From Bradyrhizobium sp. Gha (lineage in GTDB: Bacteria > Pseudomonadota > Alphaproteobacteria > Rhizobiales > Xanthobacteraceae), in assembly GCF_900113735.1 (NCBI RefSeq), contig NZ_FOQM01000035.1:17316-81315 (forward strand): 64,000 nucleotides of DNA. Reading direction: 5' to 3'. The notes below the pieces were generated by a model, which saw only the letters and a program-made list of their open reading frames with translations, did not search any database and was not told the origin of the DNA. A program made the position numbers and the translations under genes. Shown piece by piece: positions 36,501 through 44,528 of the stretch. Position 1 is the first letter of the stretch, and each line of letters opens with the position of its first letter.

Positions 36501-36680
36501 GGCGGACGCGCCGGGCCATTGAGCCTGAACCAACATGGTCTTGATGGTGAACGCGGGATCTTCCTCGCGCCCCAATTGAATGTAGGAAAAAAGCCCGGCA
36601 GCCATGAACGCGATCATGAAATACCAGACCAGCGAACGATGCTCGAGCGCCCAATCGGACAGGTTGAATGACTTCTTCAC
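33588..36680 (-). CDS. RND efflux transporter permease (AcrB-like)
   Basis: This 1030-residue protein is an RND inner-membrane pump with twelve membrane segments and two large periplasmic loops. The proton-relay Asp pair is visible in GLLVDDAMIAVEM (Asp404, Asp405), and GASAEEMTRQVTERIEKK is the usual start of the first porter domain. The C-terminal half shows LIRNSVILIVQIEQL and TLLFLPALYVAWFRI. Its start overlaps the first adaptor gene by four bases. No outer-membrane channel gene is nearby, so a TolC-like partner is elsewhere. The substrate is not readable. It resembles the MdtB/MexF-distant HAE-1 RND group used for drugs and solvents. Confidence 0.92.
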   Translation of the reverse strand: MKKSFNLSDWALEHRSLVWYFMIAFMAAGLFSYIQLGREEDPAFTIKTMLVQAQWPGASAEEMTRQVTERIEKKIEELESLDYTKSLTVAGQTTVYVNLRNDTKARDVVPTWVRVRNMINDIKGDFPEGVIGPTFNDRFGDVFGNIYAFTSDGLSQRQLRDRVEYVRSKVLTVPNVGRVDIIGAQDEVIYLEFSTRKIAALGLDERAILTSLQEQNAIAPSGVLQAGPERISARVSGHFTSEASLKAVNLRVNDRYFPLTDVATITRGYADPPSNLFRFNGEPAIGLAIGMKAGANLLEFGAALKKEMTRVVADLPIGVGVHLVSDQPVIVDHAVSGFTKALFEAVVIVLAISFLSLGMRAGLVVAISIPLVLAITFLVMASAGISLQRISLGALIIALGLLVDDAMIAVEMMVARLEVGDTLKKAATHVYTSTAFPMLTGTLVTVAGFIPIGLNNSNAGEFTFTLFVVIAVSLVVSWIVAVLFTPLLGVTILPDAMKSHHGHKGRLELGFSRLLGFCMRWRWATIATTLAAFGLSLAGMGFVQQQFFPASDRDELIVDFSLPQNSSIAETDAQIARFEREALKGNPGVDHWSSYVGRGAPRFVLSFDVQPADLSFGEIVIVTKSLEARDRVKAELQTYLKKTFPGTDAFVKLLEIGPPVGRPVQFRMSGPDIAGVREYSRQLAGVLRSNPHLGDVVFDWAEPARVVKVDVLQDKARQLGVTSEDIATALNGVLDGTTVTQVRDDIYLIKVLGRAKATERRSIETLRDLQLTGTSGQAVPLAAVATLRYEIEQPTIWRRSRLPTITLKAGILDSVQAATIVDQLKPQLAAFTARLPAGYSVATGGSVGESVKSQAPIVAVVPLMLFIMATILMLQLQSFQQLFLVSAVAPLALIGVVAALLPSRAPLGFVAILGVLALIGILIRNSVILIVQIEQLRDEGRHAWDAVVEATEHRMRPIMLTALAASLALIPIASEIFWGPMAYAMMGGIIVGTVLTLLFLPALYVAWFRIKAPADRDAQPAEPKAEREVA

Positions 36681-37753
36681 GGCTTGGCTTCCTGATCGAT
36701 GCGGACCTTCTGGCCGTCTACAAGGCTGTGCACGCCCGCGGTCACCACGCGCGAGCCTTCCTCGATGCCAGCGACGATGCGTGCGCCGCTGCGATCGTCC
36801 GCCTCACTGGTGACCTCGCGCAATGCCACCGTGCCTTTGGATGGATCTACCAGCCAGACCAGCGTCTTGCCGTCTTTGACGAGAATGGCTGACACCGGCA
36901 GTCGGAGCGTCGGATGGCTACTGATGACGGGTGTCATCACCGTCGTCCCCAGCCGGAATGTCGTGGGAGGATTGTCGAGCGTGATACGGACGCGGCGTGT
37001 GCGCGTCACGGCGTCGGCCTGTGGCGCGATCTCGCGGATCCGGCCTTCGGCCCGGATCGCGGGGTCGAGTTGAAGGCTGACCGTGAATGGCTGGCCGATC
37101 TGCAACGTGGAGGCCACGTCGTCGGCGACATCGATCACGGCTTCGCGGATCTCTGGGCGCGCAACCGTCACGACGGCTTGGCCGGACGACACGACCTGGC
37201 CGACCTCGGCGCCAACCGCGGTAACGACGCCAGCGAATTCCGCCTTCAATTGGGCGTAGCCAAGCTGCTCGCGCGCCTTGGTCAAATCGGCCTGAGCGCG
37301 GACCAAGGTCGCCTGCGCAGAGGCGGTGGATTGCTCGGCGCTTTCCATATCTGCCTGGCTGATGACCTCGGTCTTGAGCAGCGTACGCTGGCGTTGCTCG
37401 AAACCGCTGGCGTTGGTCAGCTTGGCCTGGCTGCTCGACACGTTTGCAATCGCGGAGCGTACTGCGAGCTCAAGCGAGGTCGGGTCGATCGCTGCAACGG
37501 TCTGTCCCTTCTCTATCGTGTCGCCGATGTAGACCGGGCGCGCAATCAGCCGTCCCTGCACGCGGAAGCTCAGATCGGTTTTGTACTGCGGCTCTACGGT
37601 GCCGACGACGACGCCACCTTCGGCTTGGCCCGGCGTGACCACAGTCGACAGCACCGGGCGCACAGGTGCAGGTGCGGCCGCTTCGTCCTGGCATCCGGCC
37701 GCCGCAAAACAGACGCTCAGCACTGCACTGACACGAATTCCGCGTTTCATCAT
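36677..37753 (-). CDS. RND efflux periplasmic adaptor lipoprotein (first of two)
   Basis: This 358-residue membrane-fusion protein has a lipoprotein signal (MMKRGIRVSAVLSVCFAAAGC) with a lipobox AAGC. The mature protein follows the adaptor plan: a lipoyl-like segment (LIARPVYIGDTIEKGQTVAAID), a helical hairpin (residues about 105-170), another lipoyl half (LKAEFAGVVTAVGAEVGQVV) and beta-barrel domains. It overlaps both the permease gene (ATGA) and the second adaptor gene, so all three are co-translated. Confidence 0.9.
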   Translation of the reverse strand: MMKRGIRVSAVLSVCFAAAGCQDEAAAPAPVRPVLSTVVTPGQAEGGVVVGTVEPQYKTDLSFRVQGRLIARPVYIGDTIEKGQTVAAIDPTSLELAVRSAIANVSSSQAKLTNASGFEQRQRTLLKTEVISQADMESAEQSTASAQATLVRAQADLTKAREQLGYAQLKAEFAGVVTAVGAEVGQVVSSGQAVVTVARPEIREAVIDVADDVASTLQIGQPFTVSLQLDPAIRAEGRIREIAPQADAVTRTRRVRITLDNPPTTFRLGTTVMTPVISSHPTLRLPVSAILVKDGKTLVWLVDPSKGTVALREVTSEADDRSGARIVAGIEEGSRVVTAGVHSLVDGQKVRIDQEAKP

Positions 37754-38868
37754 GCCCCGCCCTCCCGGTCGAATGTCACCGCTTGTCCGGGGCTGAGCAG
37801 CTTGCCGCCGTCGGTGACTACGCGATCACCGGGCTGCAGCCCGCTCTTGATCACGATGATTCCGGACTCATAGTCATCGACAACGATCGGCTTCAGCGAA
37901 ACCGTGTTGCTTGCGGAGTCAACGATCCAGACCGCAGGCGCGGTGCCGGCGGCGGTCAGCGCGCTCCAGGGCAGAACGATACGATTCTTTGGCTTCCAAC
38001 GCACCGTGCCGGTGACCGCGCTTCCCAGCGTCATCGCTGCAGGCGGATTGTCGATCGCAATCTTGACTCGGACCGTCGCCGTCTTCGGATCGATGGTCGG
38101 GGAGACCTCGCGGGCACGCCCCTGAGCCTTGAGGGCCGGATCAGACACCAGCGTCAAAATGATGTCGTTACTCTCCGGCTGCCTGAAGAAAATCGACTCA
38201 TACACATCGAACACGGCATCCCGGGCGCCGTCCTCCGCCAGCGTGAATGCCGACTGCGCTGCCTGCGCGACTTGGCCGACTTCGATATTGCGTGCTGTGA
38301 TCACTCCCGAGGCCCTGGCGCGCAGCTCGGTATAGCTCAAATTGTCTTTCGCGGTGCCGACCTCGGCCTTGGCGGCATCGAGCGATGCCTCCGCCGTGCG
38401 CAACGCCTCTTGCGCCTCCTCGAACGACGATCGCGTGGTGAAGCCCTGCGCAATAAGGGTTTTTTGTCGAGTGAAGGTGGCGGAGGTGACGCGGACCTCG
38501 GTTTCGGCGCCGGCCACCTTGGCGATTGCGGCATCGAGATCGGCTTGCTGCTCGGTCGGATCGAGGCGCGCCAGTACATCACCGGCGTTCACATGGGCTC
38601 CGACATCCACCAACCGCTCGATCACTCGGCCGCTGACGCGAAAGGAAAGTTCAGCGCGGACCCGGGCCTGAACGTCACCCGTCAGCGTGGTCGACCCCTG
38701 CCGATCCTGGAGCCGCACCGTTTCGGTTCGAACCGGCGTCGGCGCCTTGGACGATCCGTCGTTCCGATCGCTACAGCCCGACAGCGAGACCGCAACTGAC
38801 AAAAAACAGGCGATTGGGAAGCTGCGTTGCGGGCGAGATCTCGAGCAATAGCGGACGCGATGAGCCAT
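37750..38868 (-). CDS. RND efflux periplasmic adaptor lipoprotein (second of two)
   Basis: This 372-residue adaptor is the first gene of the efflux operon. Its signal peptide ends in a lipobox, LSGC. The lipoyl halves appear in RLVDVGAHVNAGDVLARLD and RASGVITARNIEVGQVAQ, with a coiled hairpin between them. I chose ATG 38868, which places the lipoprotein signal at the N-terminus; a longer in-frame extension to 39096 is not signal-like. Two adaptors for one permease is the arrangement of the MdtABC-like and some alphaproteobacterial RND operons, where they may form a mixed hexamer. Confidence 0.88.
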   Translation of the reverse strand: MAHRVRYCSRSRPQRSFPIACFLSVAVSLSGCSDRNDGSSKAPTPVRTETVRLQDRQGSTTLTGDVQARVRAELSFRVSGRVIERLVDVGAHVNAGDVLARLDPTEQQADLDAAIAKVAGAETEVRVTSATFTRQKTLIAQGFTTRSSFEEAQEALRTAEASLDAAKAEVGTAKDNLSYTELRARASGVITARNIEVGQVAQAAQSAFTLAEDGARDAVFDVYESIFFRQPESNDIILTLVSDPALKAQGRAREVSPTIDPKTATVRVKIAIDNPPAAMTLGSAVTGTVRWKPKNRIVLPWSALTAAGTAPAVWIVDSASNTVSLKPIVVDDYESGIIVIKSGLQPGDRVVTDGGKLLSPGQAVTFDREGGA

Positions 38869-39025
38869 GGCGACTCGCTCAGGTTGGCGAGACAAGCTGA
38901 ACTGCCCCGTTACGTACCGTGACACGGATCGCATTGGATGCCACCTATCGTTGGCGTGGCCTCTTGTGCTGCAGTGGCGCACGGTGCGGTCCGTCGGCAA
39001 CTGCACCGACGGTCCGGCCGGCAAA

Positions 39026-39301
39026 CTAGTAGCACGGTGGATAAGGGTAATATCCACATTGGGGTCGGGCGTAATACGCTCCGGCGGTGGCAGCACCGAC
39101 GCCTACGACAGCGGCACCGCGCGCTACGGGATGACGATGGACGTGATGGACGTGGCCAACGCCGGGACGACCGACTCCAACGCCGGGGCCACCGACCCCA
39201 CCAAACCCACCTCCGGGACGCGCAAATGCGTCGGAGGAAACAGTCACAATAGATGCGCCGCCGAGTAGAACGGCCGCAAGTAAGACGCTTCGATGAGACA
39301 T
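39026..39301 (-). CDS. Small secreted Gly/His-rich protein
   Basis: This 91-residue protein has a Sec signal peptide (residues 5-27, cut near AFA-R), a Gly/Val-rich repeat-like middle (GGGFGGVGGPGVGVGRPGVG), a His cluster HVHHVHRHP and a Tyr/Pro/Cys tail with two cysteines. Small proteins like this are frequent in Bradyrhizobium and are of unknown function. The His cluster could bind metal, but that is a guess. It precedes the adaptor genes on the same strand by 157 bases. The low-complexity composition makes homology hard to judge by eye. Confidence 0.65.
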   Translation of the reverse strand: MSHRSVLLAAVLLGGASIVTVSSDAFARPGGGFGGVGGPGVGVGRPGVGHVHHVHRHPVARGAAVVGVGAATAGAYYARPQCGYYPYPPCY

Positions 39302-39698
39302 GATAGTGCCTTTCCCGAGCTAAACGTCTTCAAATAATCGCTGCACCGCGAGCCTGTCGGTATCCGCAACGCGGTCGAACAATTCCGAGTCTGAAATTTG
39401 CCGAGCCCGGCGCGAAAGCTTCGCCGGGCTGATAGCCAACTCATTCCGAGAGGTTGCGGTGTTCGTGGCCATATCGGTCGTGGCCACCTCGCGCTCCTGG
39501 TCGAGTTACTTTTTTCTTGGCGAGAAGACTAAAAGCGTCGCGCCATCCGATCCAGTGTACGCGGGTAATGATCAGTGTCGAAAAGGTAAAGAACGCTATA
39601 CGTCGGTATAGCTCCGATCTTTTCGCGCGGCAGAACATGTGGCCCGGGAAGCGGTGACCAGGCTTGTTTGACGGAGGCCGCAGATACGATGGTTGTGT
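39302..39698. other. Intergenic region with a strong hairpin (39404-39430)
   Basis: No gene is supported. AGCCCGGCG (39404-39412) and CGCCGGGCT (39422-39430) form a perfect 9-bp GC-rich stem with a nine-base loop. It could end transcription of the regulator gene to the right or be part of the leader of the small Gly-rich gene. There is no T-run on either side. The rest of the stretch shows nothing recognisable. Confidence 0.45.
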
Positions 39699-40127
39699 TC
39701 AGCGAACGCCGGGGCTCTTGAGTGCCTCGTCCAGGCATCGGATCAGGCATTCAGCATTGAAGGGCTTGCTCAGGAAGCCGATCGCTCCAGCTCCCAATAC
39801 GCGCGCGCGAATTTTCTCTTCCGAAAACGCGGTTACAAAAACAATCGGCGTATGGCAGCCATCGGCTATCAACCGATCCTGCAGGTCGGCTCCGCTCATA
39901 CCTGGCATGTGCAGATCGGTGATCAGGCACGATGAGCTCTCAACGCAATCAGACCGCAGGTACTCCTCAGCGGAAGCGAAGGTAGCGGCGGTGTAACCCA
40001 GCGACAGAACAAGGGCCTCCGTGGCCTCTCGATTAGGTTCGTCATCGTCAACAATGGAGATCAACGGAACCTTCAACTTCCGGCGTCCTTGCTGGGGGGC
40101 TCCAAGGCGCATCGCGCCACTGTGCAT
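39699..40127 (-). CDS. Single-domain response regulator (receiver only)
   Basis: This protein of up to 142 residues is a CheY-like receiver with no output domain. The acidic pocket is IVDDDEP, the phosphoacceptor is about Asp71 in LITDLHMPG, the switch Thr is in VFVTAF and the Lys is in SKPF. The sequence before the receiver is poorly conserved, so the true start may be internal (for example TTG near 40073). It lies 47 bases after the FixJ-like gene on the same strand and could act as a phosphate sink or as an extra partner for the adjacent histidine kinase. Confidence 0.85.
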   Translation of the reverse strand: MHSGAMRLGAPQQGRRKLKVPLISIVDDDEPNREATEALVLSLGYTAATFASAEEYLRSDCVESSSCLITDLHMPGMSGADLQDRLIADGCHTPIVFVTAFSEEKIRARVLGAGAIGFLSKPFNAECLIRCLDEALKSPGVR

Positions 40128-40174
40128 TGGGAAGCGGAAGGAACAAAGGCTGATGGAATATACATAAGTATATG

Positions 40175-40813
40175 TTATTTCGGCTTACGGCGAACGCCCA
40201 ATGTCTCTGCCATCAGCACTAACTCGGCGAGCGATTTTGCGCCCATCTTTCGCATAATGCTGCCGCGGCGGACTTTCACCGTGACTTCGCTGACTCCAAT
40301 CTCGTGGGCGATCTGCTTGCTCATCAGACCGGAGGCCACGAAGCCCATGATCTGCTGCTCGCGCGGCGTCAGGGAATCGAAATTCAACTTCAATCTGGAG
40401 GCATCGCTAGCGTCCTTGCGTCGGTGCCGGTCCTGCTCAAGGCCGGCCCGTACTGCGTCCAGCATGTCCTGGTCACGAAATGGTTTGGGCAGAAACTCAA
40501 CCGCGCCGGCTTTCATGGCCCGCACAGTCATCGGTATGTCGCCGTGGCCGGTCATGAAGACGATTGGAATTTGAACGTTCGCCCTGGCCAGTTCCGCTTG
40601 AAAATCCAGTCCACTCGGTCCGGGTAGCCGGACATCAAGCACCAGGCAACTGGCGACGTCAGGACGCTCGCCCGCAAGGAACTCCGGGGCAGAAGCGAAC
40701 GCCTCGACCTGTAATCCGACCGATTGAAACAAGCTGCTGAGTCCCTCGCGCATGGCGTTGTCGTCGTCGATGACAAAAACGACCGACTGGCTCCTGAGAT
40801 CGTCGTGCTTCAT
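40175..40813 (-). CDS. FixJ-type two-component response regulator (REC-LuxR HTH)
   Basis: This 212-residue regulator has a receiver domain (acidic IDDDNA, phosphoacceptor Asp60 in VLDVRLPG, Thr in VFMTGHGD, Lys in PKPF) and a C-terminal LuxR/FixJ helix-turn-helix (SLTPREQQIMGFVASGLMSKQIA, ISEVTVKVRRGSIMRK). Family proteins activate transcription after phosphorylation. It overlaps the kinase gene by four bases, so the kinase is its cognate partner. It differs from the FixJ encoded at 63260, so two such systems exist within 25 kb. Confidence 0.9.
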   Translation of the reverse strand: MKHDDLRSQSVVFVIDDDNAMREGLSSLFQSVGLQVEAFASAPEFLAGERPDVASCLVLDVRLPGPSGLDFQAELARANVQIPIVFMTGHGDIPMTVRAMKAGAVEFLPKPFRDQDMLDAVRAGLEQDRHRRKDASDASRLKLNFDSLTPREQQIMGFVASGLMSKQIAHEIGVSEVTVKVRRGSIMRKMGAKSLAELVLMAETLGVRRKPK

Positions 40814-42159
40814 GCGCCGTCCACCCTCCCGATCGGCAGAACGACTCGAAAAACTGCGCCGTGTGGATGCCCCGGCGACGCCGAGAGGTTTCCATGATGA
40901 GATTCAACGATCGACCGGCAGATCGCGAGGCCCATTCCCATGCCCTGGGGCTTCGTCGTAAAGAACGGGTGGAAAATGCGGGCGAGGTTCTCTTGATCAA
41001 TTCCTGGTCCGGAGTCCTCTATGCTGATTAAGACGTCGTCAGATTTGGTGATCGCCGATCTTATTCGCAGTGTCCGCGCACGACCGTTGACCGTTCTCAT
41101 CGCCTCAATCGCATTTGCAACCAAATTAGCGACAACCTGCTGGAGTTGCACCCGGTCCGCGAACACCGGCAACGGCTCCGGGATCAGCTCAGTCTCGACC
41201 AGAACCTGATCGCTTCGCAACTCGGAATCCAGAATCGCGAGTACTTCGCGGACTAACTGGTTTACGTCCAGTGGCGCCTTTTCCCGGCTATCGTTCTTGA
41301 ACATCGCTCGAATGCCATTGATGACTTGGCTCGCCCGATTGCCCTCCCTGACGACGCGCTCGAGCGCGACGCGCACTCGCTCGAGATGATCCGGCGTTGG
41401 ATTCGACAGCCAGCGCAGGCCCGCACTGCCATTTGTTACGATTGCCCCGAGCGGCTGATTGATTTCGTGTGCGATCGAGGCCGCCATCTGTCCGACTGCG
41501 GTGAGGCCTCTAACCCGGGCAAGCTCAGCCTGCGTCGCCCGAAGTGCGGCCTCGGAGCGTCTGCGAACGAGCGCTTGGGCCATCACTTCTCCAAGGACTT
41601 TTATCCGCGCGATGAACTCCTCCGGCCATTCCCGACTGGATTGGAACGCAACAAAAGCGATCATCGCAACGATGTTGCCACCCACGGCCAGCGGAATTAA
41701 AAGCTGCGGGACAATGCCGCGTTGGCGGTAGTGTTCGTCTACAGCTGCACGTATCTCCGCGGGATAGTCCTCCCAAGAGCGGAACGTAATGGTACGTCCT
41801 GAGTATAGCTCTCTTTCAGCCCATTTTCTGAAACCCGCGACTGGGCCACGCGGTACCGCTTCTAAACCTTCGGCTGCTGCCGAGCACAGAATGGTAAGAT
41901 CGCCTCCGTCGCTGAACTCCCCAAAGGTACCGCGAGCGAAGCCGAGAAATCTGAAGAGTTGCCTCAGCGCGGTTTCGATTTCCGCGACGACCTGGCCAGC
42001 GCCAACGTTAGCGAAGCGGGCGGAGAGATCAGAAAGCAGCCGTTCAAACGCCAGGAGTTCGTCCAGCGAAGGTTCGGCCGTGCGGCTCTTCAAGGCCACC
42101 TTCTTGCCGCGGGAAACTGGCTCCTTCTCGGCGCCCTTTACCAGCACTCTCCCCCTCAT
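40810..42159 (-). CDS. Soluble GAF-domain sensor histidine kinase
   Basis: This 449-residue kinase has no membrane segments or signal peptide. Residues about 40-200 form a GAF-like sensor domain, a linker with coiled-coil character follows (RRRSEAALRATQAELARVRGL), and the HisKA/HATPase core is C-terminal. The phosphorylated His is His231 in SIAHEINQPLGA. The N box VANLVANAIEAM and the G boxes DSGPGIDQ and GMGMGLAICRSI are clear. It should phosphorylate the overlapping FixJ-like regulator in response to a small ligand or redox state, as GAF domains often bind such signals. The signal is unknown. Confidence 0.9.
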   Translation of the reverse strand: MRGRVLVKGAEKEPVSRGKKVALKSRTAEPSLDELLAFERLLSDLSARFANVGAGQVVAEIETALRQLFRFLGFARGTFGEFSDGGDLTILCSAAAEGLEAVPRGPVAGFRKWAERELYSGRTITFRSWEDYPAEIRAAVDEHYRQRGIVPQLLIPLAVGGNIVAMIAFVAFQSSREWPEEFIARIKVLGEVMAQALVRRRSEAALRATQAELARVRGLTAVGQMAASIAHEINQPLGAIVTNGSAGLRWLSNPTPDHLERVRVALERVVREGNRASQVINGIRAMFKNDSREKAPLDVNQLVREVLAILDSELRSDQVLVETELIPEPLPVFADRVQLQQVVANLVANAIEAMRTVNGRARTLRIRSAITKSDDVLISIEDSGPGIDQENLARIFHPFFTTKPQGMGMGLAICRSIVESHHGNLSASPGHPHGAVFRVVLPIGRVDGA

Positions 42160-42467
42160 GGCAGGCCTCCGCCTGAAACCGCCCGCCTCAAAGTCGTGTA
42201 GCGGCGAATTGGCATAAAGAGATTACCACCTACTGGCCTTTAAGCCTATCGCCCGGAAGGTGCTCCCAACTGGCATCAAGCGGCAGTCCGACCGCTAGGC
42301 CTGTCAGGTCCGGTTTTACTTCGAGAGCGGCCTTTGCGGTCGCTCATGGGCAGTTTCCATAGGTCTACAAGCTTGGCGCCATTGGCAGCAGCTCTGTCAC
42401 GCTTTGCATCGAGTGAGCTTTCGGGTGCGCGATTGGTGATCGAACATGGTCAAACTCAGCGGCGAGA
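42160..42467. other. Intergenic stretch between kinase and small secreted protein
   Basis: About 300 bases lack any convincing gene, RNA or repeat. Since genes on both sides are on the minus strand, the region probably includes the kinase promoter and the end of the secreted-protein transcript, but neither signal was identified. Confidence 0.35.
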
Positions 42468-42854
42468 CTATGGACACCGCTGATACGTCTTGAGGCCGCT
42501 GAAATTGGGGCCCGCCGAAATCTTGTTCGTGTCGTCGGGCCGGATGACCAGATTGGATTCCGACCAGCCCTGCTGCTGCGTGCGCTTGTTCGGGCAGCGC
42601 AAATGGGCGGAGTAGATAGCACCTTGCAGGCCAGGGGTTTCGCTCACCCACATTACGCTGCAGTTCCCGGCGGGGCCGGCGTAAGTCTTGGCTGCTAGGG
42701 CGACGCCGGATTTGTCCGCGCCGTTGCAGACATCCGCGCTCGTCGCCCATGATCCCCGCAGTGCTTCCGGGACCGACCCGTGCCGTTTTACGCCGGCGAT
42801 TGCTGCCTGCGATGAGATTGCGATCAAGATGACGAGAGGAATAGCGGTACGCAT
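42468..42854 (-). CDS. Small secreted protein of unknown function
   Basis: This 128-residue protein has a Sec signal peptide (MRTAIPLVILIAISSQAAIAG, cut near AIA-G). The mature part has PEALRGSWATSADVC and four cysteines that could form two disulfides. I do not recognise a domain. Similar short periplasmic proteins are common in Bradyrhizobium. I chose ATG 42854 with an AGAGGG leader. A FixK-type box about 250 bases upstream may control it. If so, it is a candidate low-oxygen-induced secreted protein. Confidence 0.6.
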   Translation of the reverse strand: MRTAIPLVILIAISSQAAIAGVKRHGSVPEALRGSWATSADVCNGADKSGVALAAKTYAGPAGNCSVMWVSETPGLQGAIYSAHLRCPNKRTQQQGWSESNLVIRPDDTNKISAGPNFSGLKTYQRCP

Positions 42855-43447
42855 GACACACCCTCTTGCTGGTCGGGACATGGACGGGCCGGGCGCACAA
42901 TTGTCCCAAGGGCGCGCCGACGCAGCAGTTCGGGCTTCCGGACTTGAACTTCCGTATTGGAATCAGACGCGGACCCTAACCTCCTCAATGTTGGCCGGAT
43001 GCCGAAGCTCAAAGCCACCGACAATCCCGCGCCCACAATCAACCTCCGCAGCGTCTAAGAAGCAGGGACGAAGAATGCTTTCACTAAAGCATCATTCACT
43101 TATTGATTTGGATCAATAGAGCCAGGGTGTTTCCGGCGTGGGCACGACGTCTGTTCAGGGTCAACGGACTAAACCGCTCGCGCGGTAGGACGCCGCGGCC
43201 ATATCCGACCTATTGATCGCCTGAAGGTTGTTTGACGCGACTTAGCTCGATCACGCGGCATCGTCCTACGAACCCCATCGCGGTTTCCTCGTTTTGAGGC
43301 TTTCGGACGCCGGCCGCCGAATATGCCGCGCCGTCCTTCATGCGGCCGGCATCCGAAACCCTTCTCTGCTTTGCCGCCAGCAGCGGAAATTACCTCCATG
43401 AGCACACGCCATAGCTCGCTCGTGTCTCCGGAAACAAGCTGGGTCAG
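42855..43447. other. Intergenic region with a hairpin and an orphan FixK box
   Basis: No gene is supported. A hairpin, ATGCTTT (43075-43081) and AAAGCAT (43086-43092), is followed by the FixK-type box at 43103-43116. The 330 bases to the right hold no convincing frame; a 78-codon minus-strand frame (43169-43405) has no recognisable features. A small RNA or a long leader for the secreted-protein gene is possible. Confidence 0.45.
43103..43116. promoter_or_regulatory. FixK/FNR-type box (orphan)
   Basis: TTGAT-TTGG-ATCAA is a perfect anaerobox (TTGAT-N4-ATCAA). The box is symmetric, so direction is not fixed: a start site would be near 43068 (minus) or near 43151 (plus). The nearest annotated gene in a suitable position is the small secreted protein at 42854 (minus), with a leader over 200 bases long. 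Confidence 0.65.
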
Positions 43448-44335
43448 CTACCCTGCGATCGCTCGCCAATCGGCGCCTCTTAGCATCCGCATGACGGCAG
43501 AGGCCACTGCGGTACGTTGGCGTCCCGCAACGCCGTAGAGATTGACCGTGCGGCGGGCATCCAATCCCACCACGCCCGCGCGTTTGAGGTTCGCCGGGAG
43601 AGGCGACGTGTGCGGCACCATCGCGACGCCAATATCGGCTTCGATCAGCTCGATCAGATCGCGCTCACTGGAGATTTCGTGACTATGGTCGACGTCGATG
43701 CCGTGCTCGCGCAGTGAGGCCGCAATGCGTTTGGAATGCTCGCAATAGCTTCGGCTCAACAGCTGCTCCGTACGTAGATCATCGAACTCGATCTCAGCGC
43801 AGTCAGCGAGCCGATGGTCCTTGCTGACGACGAGCTCGAAGCTCTCCGTGAAGAGTGGCCAGGTATCGAGCCGGTCCCAGGCTTCATCGATCTCGGCCGC
43901 GATGCCGAGCTCCGCGTCGCCCTTCTTCAAGAGTTCGCCAACTTCCCGACTGGTGCCGCGCAGAAAACAATATTCGAGCCGATTGAACTGACGCTTGATC
44001 TCACTCAGGTGGGGGATGAGCAGTGCAAGATCGATGGAATGCGTCAGCGCGATGCGCAGCGCGCCGATCTCGCCGCTCTTGAACGAAGAGGCCAGCGAGC
44101 GGGCGCCCGCCGCCGCCTCGTAGCATTGTTTGAGCAGCGGATGCATGCGCTGCCCGAGCTCCGTCAGTTGGGCAGCCGGTCGCTCGCGGCGGAAGAGGTC
44201 TCCGCCCAGCTCGGCTTCGAGCTGCTTGATCGCTCGGGTGAGCGAGGGCTGCGTCACATTGCATTCCTCGGCAGCGCGCGTGAAATTGAGCTGCTGCGCC
44301 ACCGCGAGAAAATAGCGGACCTGGTGCATTTCCAT
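43448..44335 (-). CDS. LysR-family transcriptional regulator
   Basis: This 295-residue regulator has an N-terminal winged HTH (YFLAVAQQLNFTRAAEECNVT, LTRAIKQLEAELGGDLFRR) and a LysR_substrate domain. I chose ATG 44335, which gives the typical length and an HTH at the N-terminus and has GGGGGAG upstream; an extension to 44545 would overlap the next promoter. It is divergent from a 3-hydroxybutyrate dehydrogenase gene, the usual layout for LysR control of the neighbour. It resembles CatR/CbbR-like groups and is not obviously an OxyR, because it lacks the OxyR cysteine pair in a recognisable context. Confidence 0.88.
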   Translation of the reverse strand: MEMHQVRYFLAVAQQLNFTRAAEECNVTQPSLTRAIKQLEAELGGDLFRRERPAAQLTELGQRMHPLLKQCYEAAAGARSLASSFKSGEIGALRIALTHSIDLALLIPHLSEIKRQFNRLEYCFLRGTSREVGELLKKGDAELGIAAEIDEAWDRLDTWPLFTESFELVVSKDHRLADCAEIEFDDLRTEQLLSRSYCEHSKRIAASLREHGIDVDHSHEISSERDLIELIEADIGVAMVPHTSPLPANLKRAGVVGLDARRTVNLYGVAGRQRTAVASAVMRMLRGADWRAIAG

Positions 44336-44420
44336 CGATCGGCTCCCCCGCAAGATCGGTTTGAACTCTAGCCGATCGGGGCCAGGAATGACATCCCGAC
44401 GCCGATAGCGAGCGAGCATG

Positions 44421-44458
44421 GTTTCGGAAGCCAAACGGCATTTCCGGAGACTGGGAAA
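44421..44458. promoter_or_regulatory. Candidate LysR operators in the divergent region
   Basis: GTTT-N8-AAAC (44421-44436) contains a T-N11-A core, and TTTCC-N8-GGAAA (44441-44458) follows it five bases later. They lie between the LysR gene and the dehydrogenase gene. The motifs are short and degenerate, so this is a suggestion only. Confidence 0.35.
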
Positions 44459-44528
44459 ACCTCTCACAGTTCGCAAAGGCCAAGTCCGGCCACCAGACCT
44501 GCCATCGCTCAAATGAGAGGCTCGGATT

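Noticed and set aside
39441..39638. Small minus-strand frame between the Gly-rich gene and the receiver gene
   Set aside because: No family pattern or leader; region treated as intergenic.
43169..43405. 78-residue minus-strand frame in the region right of the FixK box
   Set aside because: Arg-rich, no signal peptide or domain, no conserved leader.
43448..44335. The LysR gene as OxyR
   Set aside because: It lacks a recognisable OxyR cysteine pair and is divergent from bdhA, so a role in peroxide sensing of the 28-33 kb cluster is unsupported.
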